A stretch of 64,000 nt of DNA from PALSA-600 sp037142875 (lineage in GTDB: Bacteria; Actinomycetota; Thermoleophilia; Gaiellales; Gaiellaceae), in NCBI GenBank assembly GCA_037142875.1, contig JBAWZV010000001.1, forward strand, positions 446,208 through 510,207. The letters are read 5' to 3'. The notes beneath the pieces were generated by a model, which did not search any database, was not told where the DNA came from, and saw only the letters and a list, made by a program, of their open reading frames with translations. Positions 25,073-33,284 of this stretch are shown piece by piece; position 1 is the first letter of the stretch, and each line of letters opens with the position of its first letter. A program made the translations under genes and the position numbers.

Positions 25073-26017
25073 AGCACCTTCCCCGACGTCAGGCTTCGAC
25101 GCCTGCGCCGAAGCGGCGCGCTCCGCGATCTCGTCCGGGAGACCACGCTCTCCGTCGACGACGTCGTGATGCCTCTGTTCGTCGCCCCGGAGGCCCTGGT
25201 CAACGACCGGCTGCCGGCGATGTCGCGGCACACGATTGATGGCCTTGTCCGCGAGTGCGAGGAGCTCGTTTCTGTCGGGGTCCGTGCCGTCATCCTCTTC
25301 GGGATTCCGGCGAGCAAGGACGCAGACGCCACCGGCGCGTGGAGCGAGCGCGGGATCGTGCAGCAGGCGCTTGAGGCCCTGCGCCCGCGCTTCCCCGAGC
25401 TCCTGCTCATGACCGACGTGTGCCTTTGCGAGTACACCGATCACGGCCACTGCGGGGTGATCCACGACGGCGCGATCGACAACGATGCGTCGGTTGAGCT
25501 GATCGCCAGGGTGGCGGTCTCCCATGTCGAGGCCGGCGCCGATGTTGTCTGTCCGAGCGACATGATGGACGGCCGTGTCGGGGCGATCCGACACGAGCTG
25601 CCTGACACGCCGATCATCGCCTACAGCGCCAAGTACGCCTCCGCGTTCTACGGACCCTTCCGTGAGGCCGCGGGATCCGCGCCGTCGTTTGGTGACCGTC
25701 GCAGCTACCAGATGGATCCGGGGAACCTCCGCGAGGCGATCCGTGAGGCCGAGCTCGACATCGCCGAAGGCGCCGACATGATCATGGTGAAGCCGGCGCT
25801 CGCCTACCTCGATGTGGTCCGTGCGCTGCGCGACACCTTCGACCTTCCGCTCGCCGCCTACAGCGTCTCTGGCGAGTACGCGATGGTGAAGGCCGCGGCC
25901 GCCTCGGGCGATCTGGACGAGAGCGCCGCTGCGCTCGAGGCGCTCACGGCGATGCGCCGTGCCGGTGCCGATGTGATCTTCACGTACTGGGCCAAGGACC
26001 TGGCGTCGTGGCTGTAG
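25070..26017 (+). CDS. hemB: Delta-aminolevulinic acid dehydratase (porphobilinogen synthase)
   Basis: A 315-residue cytosolic enzyme that joins two 5-aminolevulinates to porphobilinogen. The zinc-type cysteine site MTDVCLCEYTDHGHCG is complete (C-x-C-x7-C). The two active-site lysines are in YSAKYASAFYGPFR and MIMVKPALAYLD. Length is typical. The ATG has TACCCT 6 nt upstream (leaderless pattern). The stop lies inside hemL, so the two heme genes are coupled. Confidence 0.96.
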   Translation: MSTFPDVRLRRLRRSGALRDLVRETTLSVDDVVMPLFVAPEALVNDRLPAMSRHTIDGLVRECEELVSVGVRAVILFGIPASKDADATGAWSERGIVQQALEALRPRFPELLLMTDVCLCEYTDHGHCGVIHDGAIDNDASVELIARVAVSHVEAGADVVCPSDMMDGRVGAIRHELPDTPIIAYSAKYASAFYGPFREAAGSAPSFGDRRSYQMDPGNLREAIREAELDIAEGADMIMVKPALAYLDVVRALRDTFDLPLAAYSVSGEYAMVKAAAASGDLDESAAALEALTAMRRAGADVIFTYWAKDLASWL

Positions 26018-27258
26018 ACAGCACCGATCTCTGGGCCCGGGCGCAGCGGCTGATCCCGGGCGGGGTCAACTCGCCGGTCCGCGCGATGAGGTCGGTCGGT
26101 ATCGCTGAGCCGTTCTTCGCGGCGCGCGGCGAAGGGGCGTACCTCGTGACGACCGACGGTCGCAGACTGATCGACTGGGTCCAGTCCTGGGGGCCGCTCA
26201 TCTTCGGGCATGCCGACCCGGAGACGATCGAGGCCGTGCGGCTTGCCGCCCTCGACGGAACCACGTTTGGCGTCGGTACCGAGCGCGAGGTCGAGCTCGC
26301 CGCCGAGATCGTCGATGCCGTCCCGTCCGTCGAGATGACCCGTCTTGTCTCCTCAGGCACCGAGGCCGCAATGTCTGCGCTTCGGCTCGCCCGCGCCTTC
26401 ACTGGCCGCAGCAAGGTGCTCAAGTTCGCGGGCGCCTACCACGGGCACGCAGATCCGTTCCTCGCCGAGGCAGGGTCGGGTCTGGCCACGCTCGGGCTTC
26501 CGTCGTCACCCGGCGTCCCGCCGTCGGTTGTCGCCGACACCGTCGTCGTGGCCTACAACGAGATCGACCAGGCCGCCGCGGCCTTCGCCCGGCACAGCGA
26601 GGATCTGGCCGCCGTCTTCGTCGAGCCCATCGCCGGGAACATGGGGTGCGTCCCGCCGGCACCCGGCTTCCTTCAGGCGCTGCGTGCGCTCTGCGACGCC
26701 TCCGGGGCGCTACTCGTCTTCGACGAGGTGATCAGCGGGTTTCGCGTCGGCCGCGGTGGAGCGCAGGAGCGGCTCGGCGTGCATCCCGACCTGACGATCC
26801 TCGGCAAGATCGTCGGCGGAGGTCTGCCGCTCGCGGCGTTTGGCGGGCGGGCGGACGTGATGTCGCGCCTGGCGCCGGCCGGAGACGTCTATCAGGCCGG
26901 GACGCTCTCGGGGAATCCCCTTGCGACTGCAGCCGGCCTCTCGGTGCTCCGACGGCTCCGCGACCGCGCGGTCTACGACGAGCTCGAACGCCGGGCAGAG
27001 CGACTCGAGGCAGGGCTCGCGCCGTTTGGGCGCGTCCAGCGCGTCGGTGCCATGCTCACACTCTTCACCGGCGCCGACCCGGTCATACGGTTCCAGCAGC
27101 TCGACACCGAGCGCTACGCCGAGCTGTTCCGCCGCCTGCTCGAGCGCGGGATCTACGTCGCGCCCAGCCAGTACGAGTGCCTCTTCCCGTCGCTTGCCCA
27201 TGGCAACGACGAGATCGACGCCACGATCGAGGCCGTCGGTGAGTTCCTCGGACGCTGA
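26008..27258 (+). CDS. hemL: Glutamate-1-semialdehyde 2,1-aminomutase
   Basis: A 416-residue PLP enzyme giving 5-aminolevulinate in the C5 heme pathway, directly supplying HemB. It has the family start IPGGVNSPVRA, VSSGTEAAMSALRLAR (phosphate binding), VFDEVISGFRVGRGGAQ, and the PLP lysine in ILGKIVGGGLPLAAFGGR. GTG start at 26008 overlaps hemB by 10 nt. The end overlaps the next small gene by 20 nt. The order hemB-hemL is common in bacteria using the glutamate route. Confidence 0.96.
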   Translation: MAVDSTDLWARAQRLIPGGVNSPVRAMRSVGIAEPFFAARGEGAYLVTTDGRRLIDWVQSWGPLIFGHADPETIEAVRLAALDGTTFGVGTEREVELAAEIVDAVPSVEMTRLVSSGTEAAMSALRLARAFTGRSKVLKFAGAYHGHADPFLAEAGSGLATLGLPSSPGVPPSVVADTVVVAYNEIDQAAAAFARHSEDLAAVFVEPIAGNMGCVPPAPGFLQALRALCDASGALLVFDEVISGFRVGRGGAQERLGVHPDLTILGKIVGGGLPLAAFGGRADVMSRLAPAGDVYQAGTLSGNPLATAAGLSVLRRLRDRAVYDELERRAERLEAGLAPFGRVQRVGAMLTLFTGADPVIRFQQLDTERYAELFRRLLERGIYVAPSQYECLFPSLAHGNDEIDATIEAVGEFLGR

Positions 27259-27688
27259 GACGATCGCGGCCGACGCTCTCAAGGAGAGCCCGCTCTGGGC
27301 CTCCGCGCTGCGTCGCGAGCCCGACTGGGAGCCTGTCTTCTCTCCGCTTGCCCCACCGGCGCTCTCCCTCGGTGTCGAGACGATCTACGAGGCCTACCTC
27401 GTGCACTACGGCCATTCCCGGCTCTTCGAGCGTGGGGAGGCGAGCGAGCAGATCCTGCTGGGGGACTACCTCTACGCCCACGGGCTCGTACGGATCGCCC
27501 GCAGCGGCGGCGTCGAGGCCGTCTCGGCCATGGCCGAGCTGATCTCACGGTGCGCGTCGCTGCGTGCCGCAGGGGAGGACGGGGACGGCTACGCGTGGAT
27601 CGAGGCGACACGGACACTTGGTGGCAGCGCCGACGACGAGCAGATCGCCGGAGCTCTCGCCCGCCATTTGGCTAGAGTCGCGCCGTGA
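27239..27688 (+). CDS. Conserved helical protein in the heme operon, isoprenyl-synthase-like fragment
   Basis: A 149-residue soluble, largely helical protein of unknown function, coupled to hemL (GTG start inside hemL, 20-nt overlap). The segment ILLGDYLYAHGLVRIARSGGVEAVSAMAELISRCASLRAAGEDG recalls the LxGDYLFAxxFELLAxxG region of polyprenyl diphosphate synthases, but the two aspartate-rich motifs are absent, so catalysis of that type is not expected. It may be a regulatory or small-subunit relative, or the likeness may be chance. Its stop overlaps the GTG of the 48-residue gene that follows. Confidence 0.6.
   Translation: MSSSDAETIAADALKESPLWASALRREPDWEPVFSPLAPPALSLGVETIYEAYLVHYGHSRLFERGEASEQILLGDYLYAHGLVRIARSGGVEAVSAMAELISRCASLRAAGEDGDGYAWIEATRTLGGSADDEQIAGALARHLARVAP
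27673..27687 (+). promoter_or_regulatory. Possible internal leaderless promoter, 48-residue protein gene
   Basis: TAGAGT at 27673-27678, six nt before GTG 27685, inside the end of the preceding gene. Confidence 0.45.
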
Positions 27689-27831
27689 TCTTCGACGCCG
27701 CAGCCGATGGGAAGCACGTCCTCACCGCGATGCTCGTCGTCGCGCTGCTCTTCCTCGCGGTCATCGCCCTCGGCGAGTTCGTGCGGGCGTCGAACCATCG
27801 CCGCCGCGCCCGCCGCCCGCGCCCGTACTAG
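27685..27831 (+). CDS. 48-residue single-helix membrane protein
   Basis: A very short gene: GTG start at 27685, TAG stop at 27829-27831. The sequence has a short polar head (VIFDAAADGKH), one hydrophobic helix of about 22 residues (VLTAMLVVALLFLAVIALG) and a strongly basic tail (RRRARRPRPY). Support comes from the GTGA overlap with the gene before, a TAGAGT box 6 nt upstream of the GTG, and the membrane-anchor pattern with positive-inside charge. No function is known. It ends the hemB-hemL cluster and lies just before the menaquinone block. Confidence 0.55.
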   Translation: MIFDAAADGKHVLTAMLVVALLFLAVIALGEFVRASNHRRRARRPRPY

Positions 27832-27839
27832 CGTCGGCT

Positions 27840-27859
27840 CGCTCCGGCTGTCTGGAGCG
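27840..27859 (+). terminator. Weak hairpin after the heme cluster
   Basis: CGCTCC at 27840-27845 can pair with GGAGCG at 27854-27859 around an 8-nt loop. No U-run follows, so it is at best a weak terminator or a transcript end stabiliser before the promoter at 27879. Confidence 0.25.
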
Positions 27860-27878
27860 GCACCCCCTGATGGTCGCC

Positions 27879-27896
27879 TAGACTCGGCTGCCCATG
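27879..27896 (+). promoter_or_regulatory. Leaderless or very short-leader promoter, menaquinone block
   Basis: TAGACT at 27879-27884, nine nt before ATG 27894 of the UbiD-like gene. Confidence 0.5.
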
Positions 27897-29375
27897 GGGC
27901 TTCCTGCCGACCTTCGCGAGTGGATCGCGCTCCTTGAGCGCGAGGGGGAGCTGCACCGCGTCACCGTTCCGGTCGACCCGCACCTCGAGATGACGGAGAT
28001 CGTCGACCGTACCGTGAAGGCGGGCGGGCCGGCACTCCTCTTCGAGCGCCCGAAGGGCAGCTCCCACCCGCTGCTAATCAACCAGTTCGGCACGGAGCGG
28101 CGGATGTGTCTCGCGTTCGGCGTCGAGCATCTGGACGAGGTCGGAGCCAGGCTCGCCGACGTGCTCGAGATGCAGCCTCCCGACGGCCTCGTGGAGAAGA
28201 TCCGCGGGCTGAAGCAGCTCAAGACGATCGCCGACTCCCGCCCCAACAGCGTCCGCAAGGGCGTCTGCCAGGAGATCGTGCTCCGGGGAGACGAGGTCGA
28301 CCTCGGCCTGCTCCCCGTTCAGACGGCCTGGCCCAACGACGCAGGCCCGTTCATCACGCTCCCCGCGGTGATTACCCGCGACCCGCGCACGGGCCAGCGG
28401 AACGTCGGGATGTACCGGATGCAGGTCCTCGGTCCACAGTCGACCGGGATGCACTGGCAGCTCCACAAGGACGGCCGCGCCGACTACCTGTCGACGGACG
28501 GTCGCCTCGAGGTCGCGGTCGCGATCGGCCTCGATCCGATCACCGCCTACAGCGCGAGCGCGCCGCTGCCCAAGCACATCGACGAGTTCATGTTTGCCGG
28601 CTTCCTGCGCGGCGAGGCTCTTGATGTCGTCCGTGGTGTCACCGTCGACATCGAGGTTCCTGCGAGCGCCGAGATCGTTCTCGAGGGGTACGTCGAACGC
28701 GGCGACACGGCGATCGAAGGCCCCTTCGGCGACCACACGGGCTTCTACACGGCGGCGGAGCCCTTCCCCGTCTTCCACGTCACCGCAATGACGATGCGCC
28801 GCGACGCGATCTACCCGTCGATCATCGTCGGCAAGCCCCCGGCCGAGGATGCCTGGCTCGGGAAGGCAACCGAGCGGATCTTCCTGCCCGCGGTCCGGAC
28901 GACCCTGCCGGAGGTCGTCGACTACGACCTGCCCGTCGCCGGCGCGTTCCACAACTGCGTGATCGTGTCGATTCGCAAGGCCTACCCCGGTCACGCTCGC
29001 AAGGTCATGCACGCGATCTGGGGGCTCGGGATGCTCTCACTCTCGAAGGCCGTCATCGTCGTCGACGCGCACGTCGATCCGCACGACTACGCCGCCGTGG
29101 CGTTTTACGCGGGGGCCAACGTCGACCCTGCGCGGGACGTCGTCATCGCCGACGGTCCGGCCGACCACCTCGATCACGCGACCGTCCGGCAGTTCATCGG
29201 CGGGAAGCTCGGCATCGATGCGACGAACAAGCTTCCAGAGGAGGGAGCGCGCGCGTGGCCCGACGAGATCGAGATGAGCGCGGAGGTGCGTGCGCTCGTC
29301 TCCGAACGCTGGTCAGAGTACGGTTTGCCGCCGCATGACGGATCCCCCGGCAGAACTCGGCGCGATTCGTCATAG
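27894..29375 (+). CDS. UbiD-family decarboxylase, probable futalosine-pathway naphthoate decarboxylase
   Basis: A 493-residue prFMN-dependent decarboxylase of the UbiD family. Typical parts are LREWIALLEREGELHRV at the start, NQFGTERRMCLAFGV, VGMYRMQVLGPQSTGMHW, EGPFGDHTGFYT (with the conserved acidic region) and VDAHVDPHDYAAVAFY. It heads a cluster that also holds ubiX (the prFMN maker) and mqnE, mqnA, mqnC. The most economical reading is therefore MqnL, which decarboxylates 1,4-dihydroxy-6-naphthoate. Other UbiD substrates cannot be excluded. The ATG has TAGACT 9 nt upstream and no Shine-Dalgarno. Confidence 0.87.
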   Translation: MGLPADLREWIALLEREGELHRVTVPVDPHLEMTEIVDRTVKAGGPALLFERPKGSSHPLLINQFGTERRMCLAFGVEHLDEVGARLADVLEMQPPDGLVEKIRGLKQLKTIADSRPNSVRKGVCQEIVLRGDEVDLGLLPVQTAWPNDAGPFITLPAVITRDPRTGQRNVGMYRMQVLGPQSTGMHWQLHKDGRADYLSTDGRLEVAVAIGLDPITAYSASAPLPKHIDEFMFAGFLRGEALDVVRGVTVDIEVPASAEIVLEGYVERGDTAIEGPFGDHTGFYTAAEPFPVFHVTAMTMRRDAIYPSIIVGKPPAEDAWLGKATERIFLPAVRTTLPEVVDYDLPVAGAFHNCVIVSIRKAYPGHARKVMHAIWGLGMLSLSKAVIVVDAHVDPHDYAAVAFYAGANVDPARDVVIADGPADHLDHATVRQFIGGKLGIDATNKLPEEGARAWPDEIEMSAEVRALVSERWSEYGLPPHDGSPGRTRRDSS

Positions 29376-29398
29376 TTCGCCTCCGTTGTTTCAGCTGC

Positions 29399-29425
29399 CA
29401 CAAGGTCGGGTAAGCCGACCTTGTG
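29399..29425. repeat. Perfect 11-bp inverted repeat between ubiD-like gene and qcrA
   Basis: CACAAGGTCGG at 29399-29409 and CCGACCTTGTG at 29415-29425 form a perfect dyad with a 5-nt loop. As RNA it would make a stable hairpin. Only CTAGTTG follows, not a U-run. It may be an attenuator or partial terminator ahead of the bc complex genes, or an operator on DNA. Confidence 0.7.
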
Positions 29426-29429
29426 CTAG

Positions 29430-30347
29430 TTGTTGCGAAGAAGCGACTTGATATCGAGCCGTGAACACCCGCATGCTCCCGCCCCCAGCCTTTGGCCGGT
29501 GGGCTTTGCCGTGGGCGTGGTCATCCTGCTGGTAGGGCTCGTCGTCTCGACGACCGTCGTCGCAGTCGGCGCAGCGATCGCCGTCGCCTTCACGTTCCTC
29601 TGGGTGCGCGACATCTCGCGCCGCCGCGGGCTCACGGACGTCGTTGCCGTGGAGCCGGAGACGAGCGAGGAGTCGGAGGATGAGGCAGAGCATCCGACCT
29701 CGCACGAGCTCTACTCGCGCTCGGTGTTCCTCGAGCTCTCAACGCTCGGACTGGGCGGCGTGGTCGGTGGCCTCGTCTCCGTGCCGGCTCTCGGCTTCAT
29801 GCTTGCGCCGTCGTTCCTCAAGCAGGGCGTCAAGGACACCGACGTCGGGCCGGTCGACGGCTTCCCGCTGAACAAGTTCGTCGTTGCGACCTACACGTCC
29901 GATCCGGAGCTTGGCAAGGTCTCACGCCGCGCCGCTTTCGTCCGCAACAACGGGATGCTCGGGAGCCAGCCGAGCTTCGCGATCCTCTCCAGCCGCTGCG
30001 TGCACCTCGGCTGCCCGGTGCAGCCGAACGGCCCCACGGTCGGCGACGAGCAGCAGTACCAGGACGTCACGCTCCAGACGTACCTCCCGTCAGGCTTCGG
30101 CTGCCCGTGCCACGGCGGCCAGTACGACACCGAGGGCAACCGCACCGCGGGCCCGCCGGTCCGCGCACTCGACCGCTACTCGTTCTCCGTGCGCAAGGGC
30201 CACCTCTTCATCGGCGCCCCCTTCTCCGTCTCGCATGTCGAGGGGACAGGCCCCGATGCGTTGATCCACAAGTGGACGTACGCGTTCCCCGGCCAGCACG
30301 TCGACGGCATCGAGTCCTGGCTCTACCCGATCCAGCCGCCCCGCTGA
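29430..30347 (+). CDS. qcrA: Rieske [2Fe-2S] subunit of the cytochrome bc complex
   Basis: A protein of about 305 residues. Two N-terminal helices (about 23-60) are followed by an acidic linker, a third membrane or TAT-like segment (about 100-127) and the Rieske domain. Cluster ligands are C190/H192 in SRCVHLGC and C225/H228 in FGCPCHGG, with C195 and C227 placed for the disulfide. It takes electrons from menaquinol. Three helices are more than the single anchor of most Rieske proteins but resemble the actinobacterial three-helix type. The start is uncertain: TTG 29430, 29433 or 29448. Its stop overlaps the qcrB ATG by 1 nt (TGATG). Confidence 0.9.
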   Translation: MLRRSDLISSREHPHAPAPSLWPVGFAVGVVILLVGLVVSTTVVAVGAAIAVAFTFLWVRDISRRRGLTDVVAVEPETSEESEDEAEHPTSHELYSRSVFLELSTLGLGGVVGGLVSVPALGFMLAPSFLKQGVKDTDVGPVDGFPLNKFVVATYTSDPELGKVSRRAAFVRNNGMLGSQPSFAILSSRCVHLGCPVQPNGPTVGDEQQYQDVTLQTYLPSGFGCPCHGGQYDTEGNRTAGPPVRALDRYSFSVRKGHLFIGAPFSVSHVEGTGPDALIHKWTYAFPGQHVDGIESWLYPIQPPR

Positions 30348-31129
30348 TGGCAAAGCGCAACGTCAGCCGTTACGACCGGATCATGTATCCGGTCGACTGG
30401 ATCGAGGAGCGCTCGGGCGTTGTCGGCGCCGTCAAGTACTTCCTCTTCCGCAAGGTGCCGGGCGACATCAACTGGTTCCAGACGCTCGGCTCGGCAACGC
30501 TGACCGCCTTCATCGTCCAGGCGCTCACCGGGGTGATCCTCGCGATGTACTACGACCCGAGCGCTACGGGTGCGTACCCCTCGATCCAGCACATCACCAA
30601 CGACCTCTTCGCCGGCTGGCTCGTGCGCGGCATGCACCGCTGGGGCGCCTCGATGTTCATCGTGCTCATGTTCCTCCACATGGGCCGCGTGTTCCTGTTT
30701 GGCGCCTACAAGTACCCGCGTGAGCTCAACTGGATCATCGGTGTGCTCCTGCTCGCTCTGGGCCTCGCCGAAGGCTTCACCGGCTACCTGCTGCCGTGGG
30801 ATCAGACGGCCTACTGGGCGACGACCGTCGGCATCAACCTGAACGGCACCGCGCCGTTCCTCGGCCCGTTCATCGCGCAGTTCCTCCAGGGTGGTGCGTT
30901 CATCAACGGCGGGACGATCAGCCGGTTCTATGCGATCCACATGCTTGTGCTGCCATCGGTGATCGGCGGCCTGATCGCGATCCACATGTACCTCGTGATC
31001 CGCCTCGGCGTCACGTCGCCGCCGTGGTCGAAGGAAGCTGCCGGTAAGGGTTCGCTCGGCAAGGCACCCAAGAAGGGCGGCCGTTCGGGCCTGACCCGTC
31101 CGCGGCGCCGTGGAGGCCCGAATGGCTAG
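30347..31129 (+). CDS. qcrB: Cytochrome b6-type subunit of the bc complex
   Basis: A 260-residue four-helix cytochrome b. Heme ligands are H-x13-H in helix B (MHRWGASMFIVLMFLHMG) and H-x14-H in helix D (AIHMLVLPSVIGGLIAIH). The second spacing of 14 is the b6/Bacillus-type spacing. GYLLPWDQTAYWATTVG is the Qo-site loop. The C-terminus has a basic Lys/Gly/Arg tail of about 30 residues. It overlaps qcrC by 8 nt. It makes the membrane core of menaquinol:cytochrome c reductase together with QcrC. Confidence 0.93.
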   Translation: MAKRNVSRYDRIMYPVDWIEERSGVVGAVKYFLFRKVPGDINWFQTLGSATLTAFIVQALTGVILAMYYDPSATGAYPSIQHITNDLFAGWLVRGMHRWGASMFIVLMFLHMGRVFLFGAYKYPRELNWIIGVLLLALGLAEGFTGYLLPWDQTAYWATTVGINLNGTAPFLGPFIAQFLQGGAFINGGTISRFYAIHMLVLPSVIGGLIAIHMYLVIRLGVTSPPWSKEAAGKGSLGKAPKKGGRSGLTRPRRRGGPNG

Positions 31130-31979
31130 CGACCGCATCGCCGAACGCCAGAAGGTCTTCAAGCAGTACAAGGAAGACGTTCAGGAGCGGGGGAAGCCGT
31201 TCTATCCCTACGCGATGCTCCACGACACGATCATGTCAATGATCGTCGTGATCATGATCATCGGGCTCGCGACGATCTGGAAGTTCACGACGCCGGGAGA
31301 TCACAACGGCCTCGACGTGCACGGCGTCGCTGAGGGCCAGTCCGGCTGGCTCGGGCCGCTGATGGATGAGCCCGCCGACCCGGGGACGATCAGCTTCGTT
31401 CCGCGGCCCGACTGGTACTTCTACTTCCTCTTCTATCTCCTCCGGGTCTTCAAGTGGCCGGAATCGGTCATTCTCGGCACCGTCGGCGTTCCGACGATCT
31501 GCGTGCTGCTCCTGATCGCGATGCCGTTCATCGACCTCCGAGCAGAGCGGCGGCCGCTGCGCCGTCCGGTCGCGATGGTCGCGGCGGTTCTCTCGATCAT
31601 CTCGATGGGTGTGCTCACCTACAAGGGTGCCGTCGCGAAGGAGGCTCTTGGGTCGGAGCTCGTCGTCGACGTTCCGGTCTGGGCCGCCAAGGAGGGTTAC
31701 ACCGGAAACAAGCAGGCGCTCGCGGGCGCGAGGCTCTACGCTGTCGCAGGCTGCGCGAACTGCCACACCTACAACGGTGCGGGCGGCGCGAACCTCGGCG
31801 CCCCCGACCTCACCGACGAGGGTGCGCGCAACCGCGGCATCGCCTTCCAGGTGCAGCATCTCAAGTGCCCGAGCTGTGTGACCAAGGGCAGCGCGATGCC
31901 AGGCTTCTCCGGTCTTGGCGACGACAACCTGCAGGCTCTGGCGGTCTTCCTCGAGGCCTCCAAGGGCGGGTCGAAGTAG
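31122..31979 (+). CDS. qcrC: Subunit IV-cytochrome c fusion of the bc complex
   Basis: A 285-residue fusion. The N-terminal half has three hydrophobic helices and the subunit IV motif PDWYFYFLFYLLRVFKWPES (about residues 88-107), which replaces the PEWY of longer cytochromes b. The C-terminal half is a cytochrome c domain with CANCH at about residues 210-214 and a likely axial Met in GSAMPGF. An extra CPSC pair at about 250 is unusual. This split b6/IV-c layout is that of Bacillus-type complexes. The ATG at 31122 has GGAGG 6 nt upstream. Confidence 0.92.
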   Translation: MASDRIAERQKVFKQYKEDVQERGKPFYPYAMLHDTIMSMIVVIMIIGLATIWKFTTPGDHNGLDVHGVAEGQSGWLGPLMDEPADPGTISFVPRPDWYFYFLFYLLRVFKWPESVILGTVGVPTICVLLLIAMPFIDLRAERRPLRRPVAMVAAVLSIISMGVLTYKGAVAKEALGSELVVDVPVWAAKEGYTGNKQALAGARLYAVAGCANCHTYNGAGGANLGAPDLTDEGARNRGIAFQVQHLKCPSCVTKGSAMPGFSGLGDDNLQALAVFLEASKGGSK

Positions 31980-32005
31980 CTCTGCGGCTGGCCTACGTCG
32001 GCGCG

Positions 32006-32025
32006 TAGGCTTTGGGGTACGGGTG
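32006..32025 (+). promoter_or_regulatory. Possible promoter, ubiX-menG-prenyl synthase-mqn operon
   Basis: TAGGCT at 32006-32011, eleven nt before GTG 32023; spacing is at the long end for this pattern. Confidence 0.4.
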
Positions 32026-32619
32026 CGGATCTTCGTCGGGATCACAGGCGGGTCGGGAGCGCTCTACGCGAAGCGACTCATCGAGACGCTCGCCTCAACA
32101 GGGTCTGAGGTCGGCGTGTGCGCGTCGGGCGCCGCGATCCAGGTCCTGGCAACCGAGCTCTACGCCGATGCACGGCTCTCACGCGATGAGGTGCTCTCGC
32201 GCCTCGTCGAGGGTGCAGGTGGATCGGTCACGATCCACGATCCCACCGACTGGTACTCGCCCTACGCCTCCGGGTCGGCGAGGATCGACGGGTACGTCAT
32301 CTGCCCGTGCTCGAGCGGGACGCTCGGGACGCTCGCCTCGGGAGCGAGTCACAACCTCATCCATCGCGCCGCCTCCGTCGCCCTCAAGGAGGAGCGCAAG
32401 CTCGTGCTCTGCCCGCGCGAGACGCCGATGTCGCTCATCCACCTTGAGGCGATGGTGACGCTCCGGCGCGCGGGCGCAACGATCTTGCCGCTCTCGCCGG
32501 GCTTCTACCACGGTGCCGACACGGTCGACCAGCTCGTGGACTTCATGGTCGCGCGCGTGCTCGACCAGCTGAAGATCGATCACACGCTCGTCCCCCGCTG
32601 GGGTCAGGAGGACGCATGA
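32023..32619 (+). CDS. ubiX: Flavin prenyltransferase UbiX
   Basis: A 198-residue enzyme that prenylates FMN to make the prFMN cofactor needed by UbiD decarboxylases. FMN site motifs are FVGITGGSGALYAKRL at the N-terminus, then CPCSSGTLGTLASGASHNLIHRAASVALKEERKLVLCPRETPMS-type sequence in the second half (read as consecutive short motifs CPCSSGT, NLIHRAA, ERKLVLCPRETP). GTG start; TAGGCT lies 11 nt upstream. The stop overlaps the ATG of the methyltransferase. It almost certainly serves the UbiD-like enzyme at 27894. Confidence 0.94.
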   Translation: MRIFVGITGGSGALYAKRLIETLASTGSEVGVCASGAAIQVLATELYADARLSRDEVLSRLVEGAGGSVTIHDPTDWYSPYASGSARIDGYVICPCSSGTLGTLASGASHNLIHRAASVALKEERKLVLCPRETPMSLIHLEAMVTLRRAGATILPLSPGFYHGADTVDQLVDFMVARVLDQLKIDHTLVPRWGQEDA

Positions 32620-33284
32620 CGCTTGCGCCCGACGCCGTGCGCGCGATGTTCGATCGGATCGCGCCGGTCTACGACGCGATGAACCGCGTCATGACGGCCG
32701 GCCTCGACGGCCGCTGGCGCCGGATCGCCGCCGACGCCGTGGTATCGCCGGGTGACCGTGTGCTCGATGGTGCCTGCGGCACCGGTGACTTTGCTCTCGC
32801 CGACCTGCGCGCCGGTGCCGGTGCCGTAACAGGAGTCGACTTCTCGGCGCCGATGCTCGAGCGCGCACGGCGGAAGAGCGCCGAGATCGAGTGGGTCCGC
32901 GGCGACCTCCTCGCGCTGCCGTTCGCCGATGGGAGCTTCGACGCAGCGACCGTCGGCTTCGGGGTGCGCAACCTGGCTGACCTCGAGCTGGGAATCCGCG
33001 AGCTGCGCCGGGTTCTCCGCCCGGGCGGACGCCTCGCGATCCTCGAGATCACCCAGCCTCGAGGGCCGCTGCGGCCGTTCTTCTCGCTCTGGTTCGATCG
33101 TCTCGTGCCCCTGTTCGGGAGAGTCCTTCCGGGCGGCGCGGCCTACACGTACCTCCCGGCGTCCGTGCGGCGGTTTCCACCGGCTGAGGAGCTCGCTGCG
33201 CTGCTTGAACGGGCAGAGTTCTCCGACGTGCGCTTCAGACTCTTCGCAGGCTCGATCGTTGCCCTTCACACGGGGACGGCGTGA
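32616..33284 (+). CDS. ubiE: Demethylmenaquinone methyltransferase
   Basis: A 222-residue SAM-dependent C-methyltransferase (UbiE/MenG) that does the last step of menaquinone synthesis. Motif I is VLDGACGTGDFALA, and the family-specific FGVRNLADLELGIRELRRVL and LEITQPRGPLRPFFSLWFD follow. It begins FDRIAPVYDAMNRVMT, as expected. ATG start in a 4-nt overlap with ubiX. The stop overlaps the start of the prenyl synthase gene. Confidence 0.93.
   Translation: MTLAPDAVRAMFDRIAPVYDAMNRVMTAGLDGRWRRIAADAVVSPGDRVLDGACGTGDFALADLRAGAGAVTGVDFSAPMLERARRKSAEIEWVRGDLLALPFADGSFDAATVGFGVRNLADLELGIRELRRVLRPGGRLAILEITQPRGPLRPFFSLWFDRLVPLFGRVLPGGAAYTYLPASVRRFPPAEELAALLERAEFSDVRFRLFAGSIVALHTGTA

Noticed and set aside
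27239..27688. Functional polyprenyl synthase
   Set aside because: Only one helix-pair region looks similar; both DDxxD motifs are missing and a full synthase is present at 33284.
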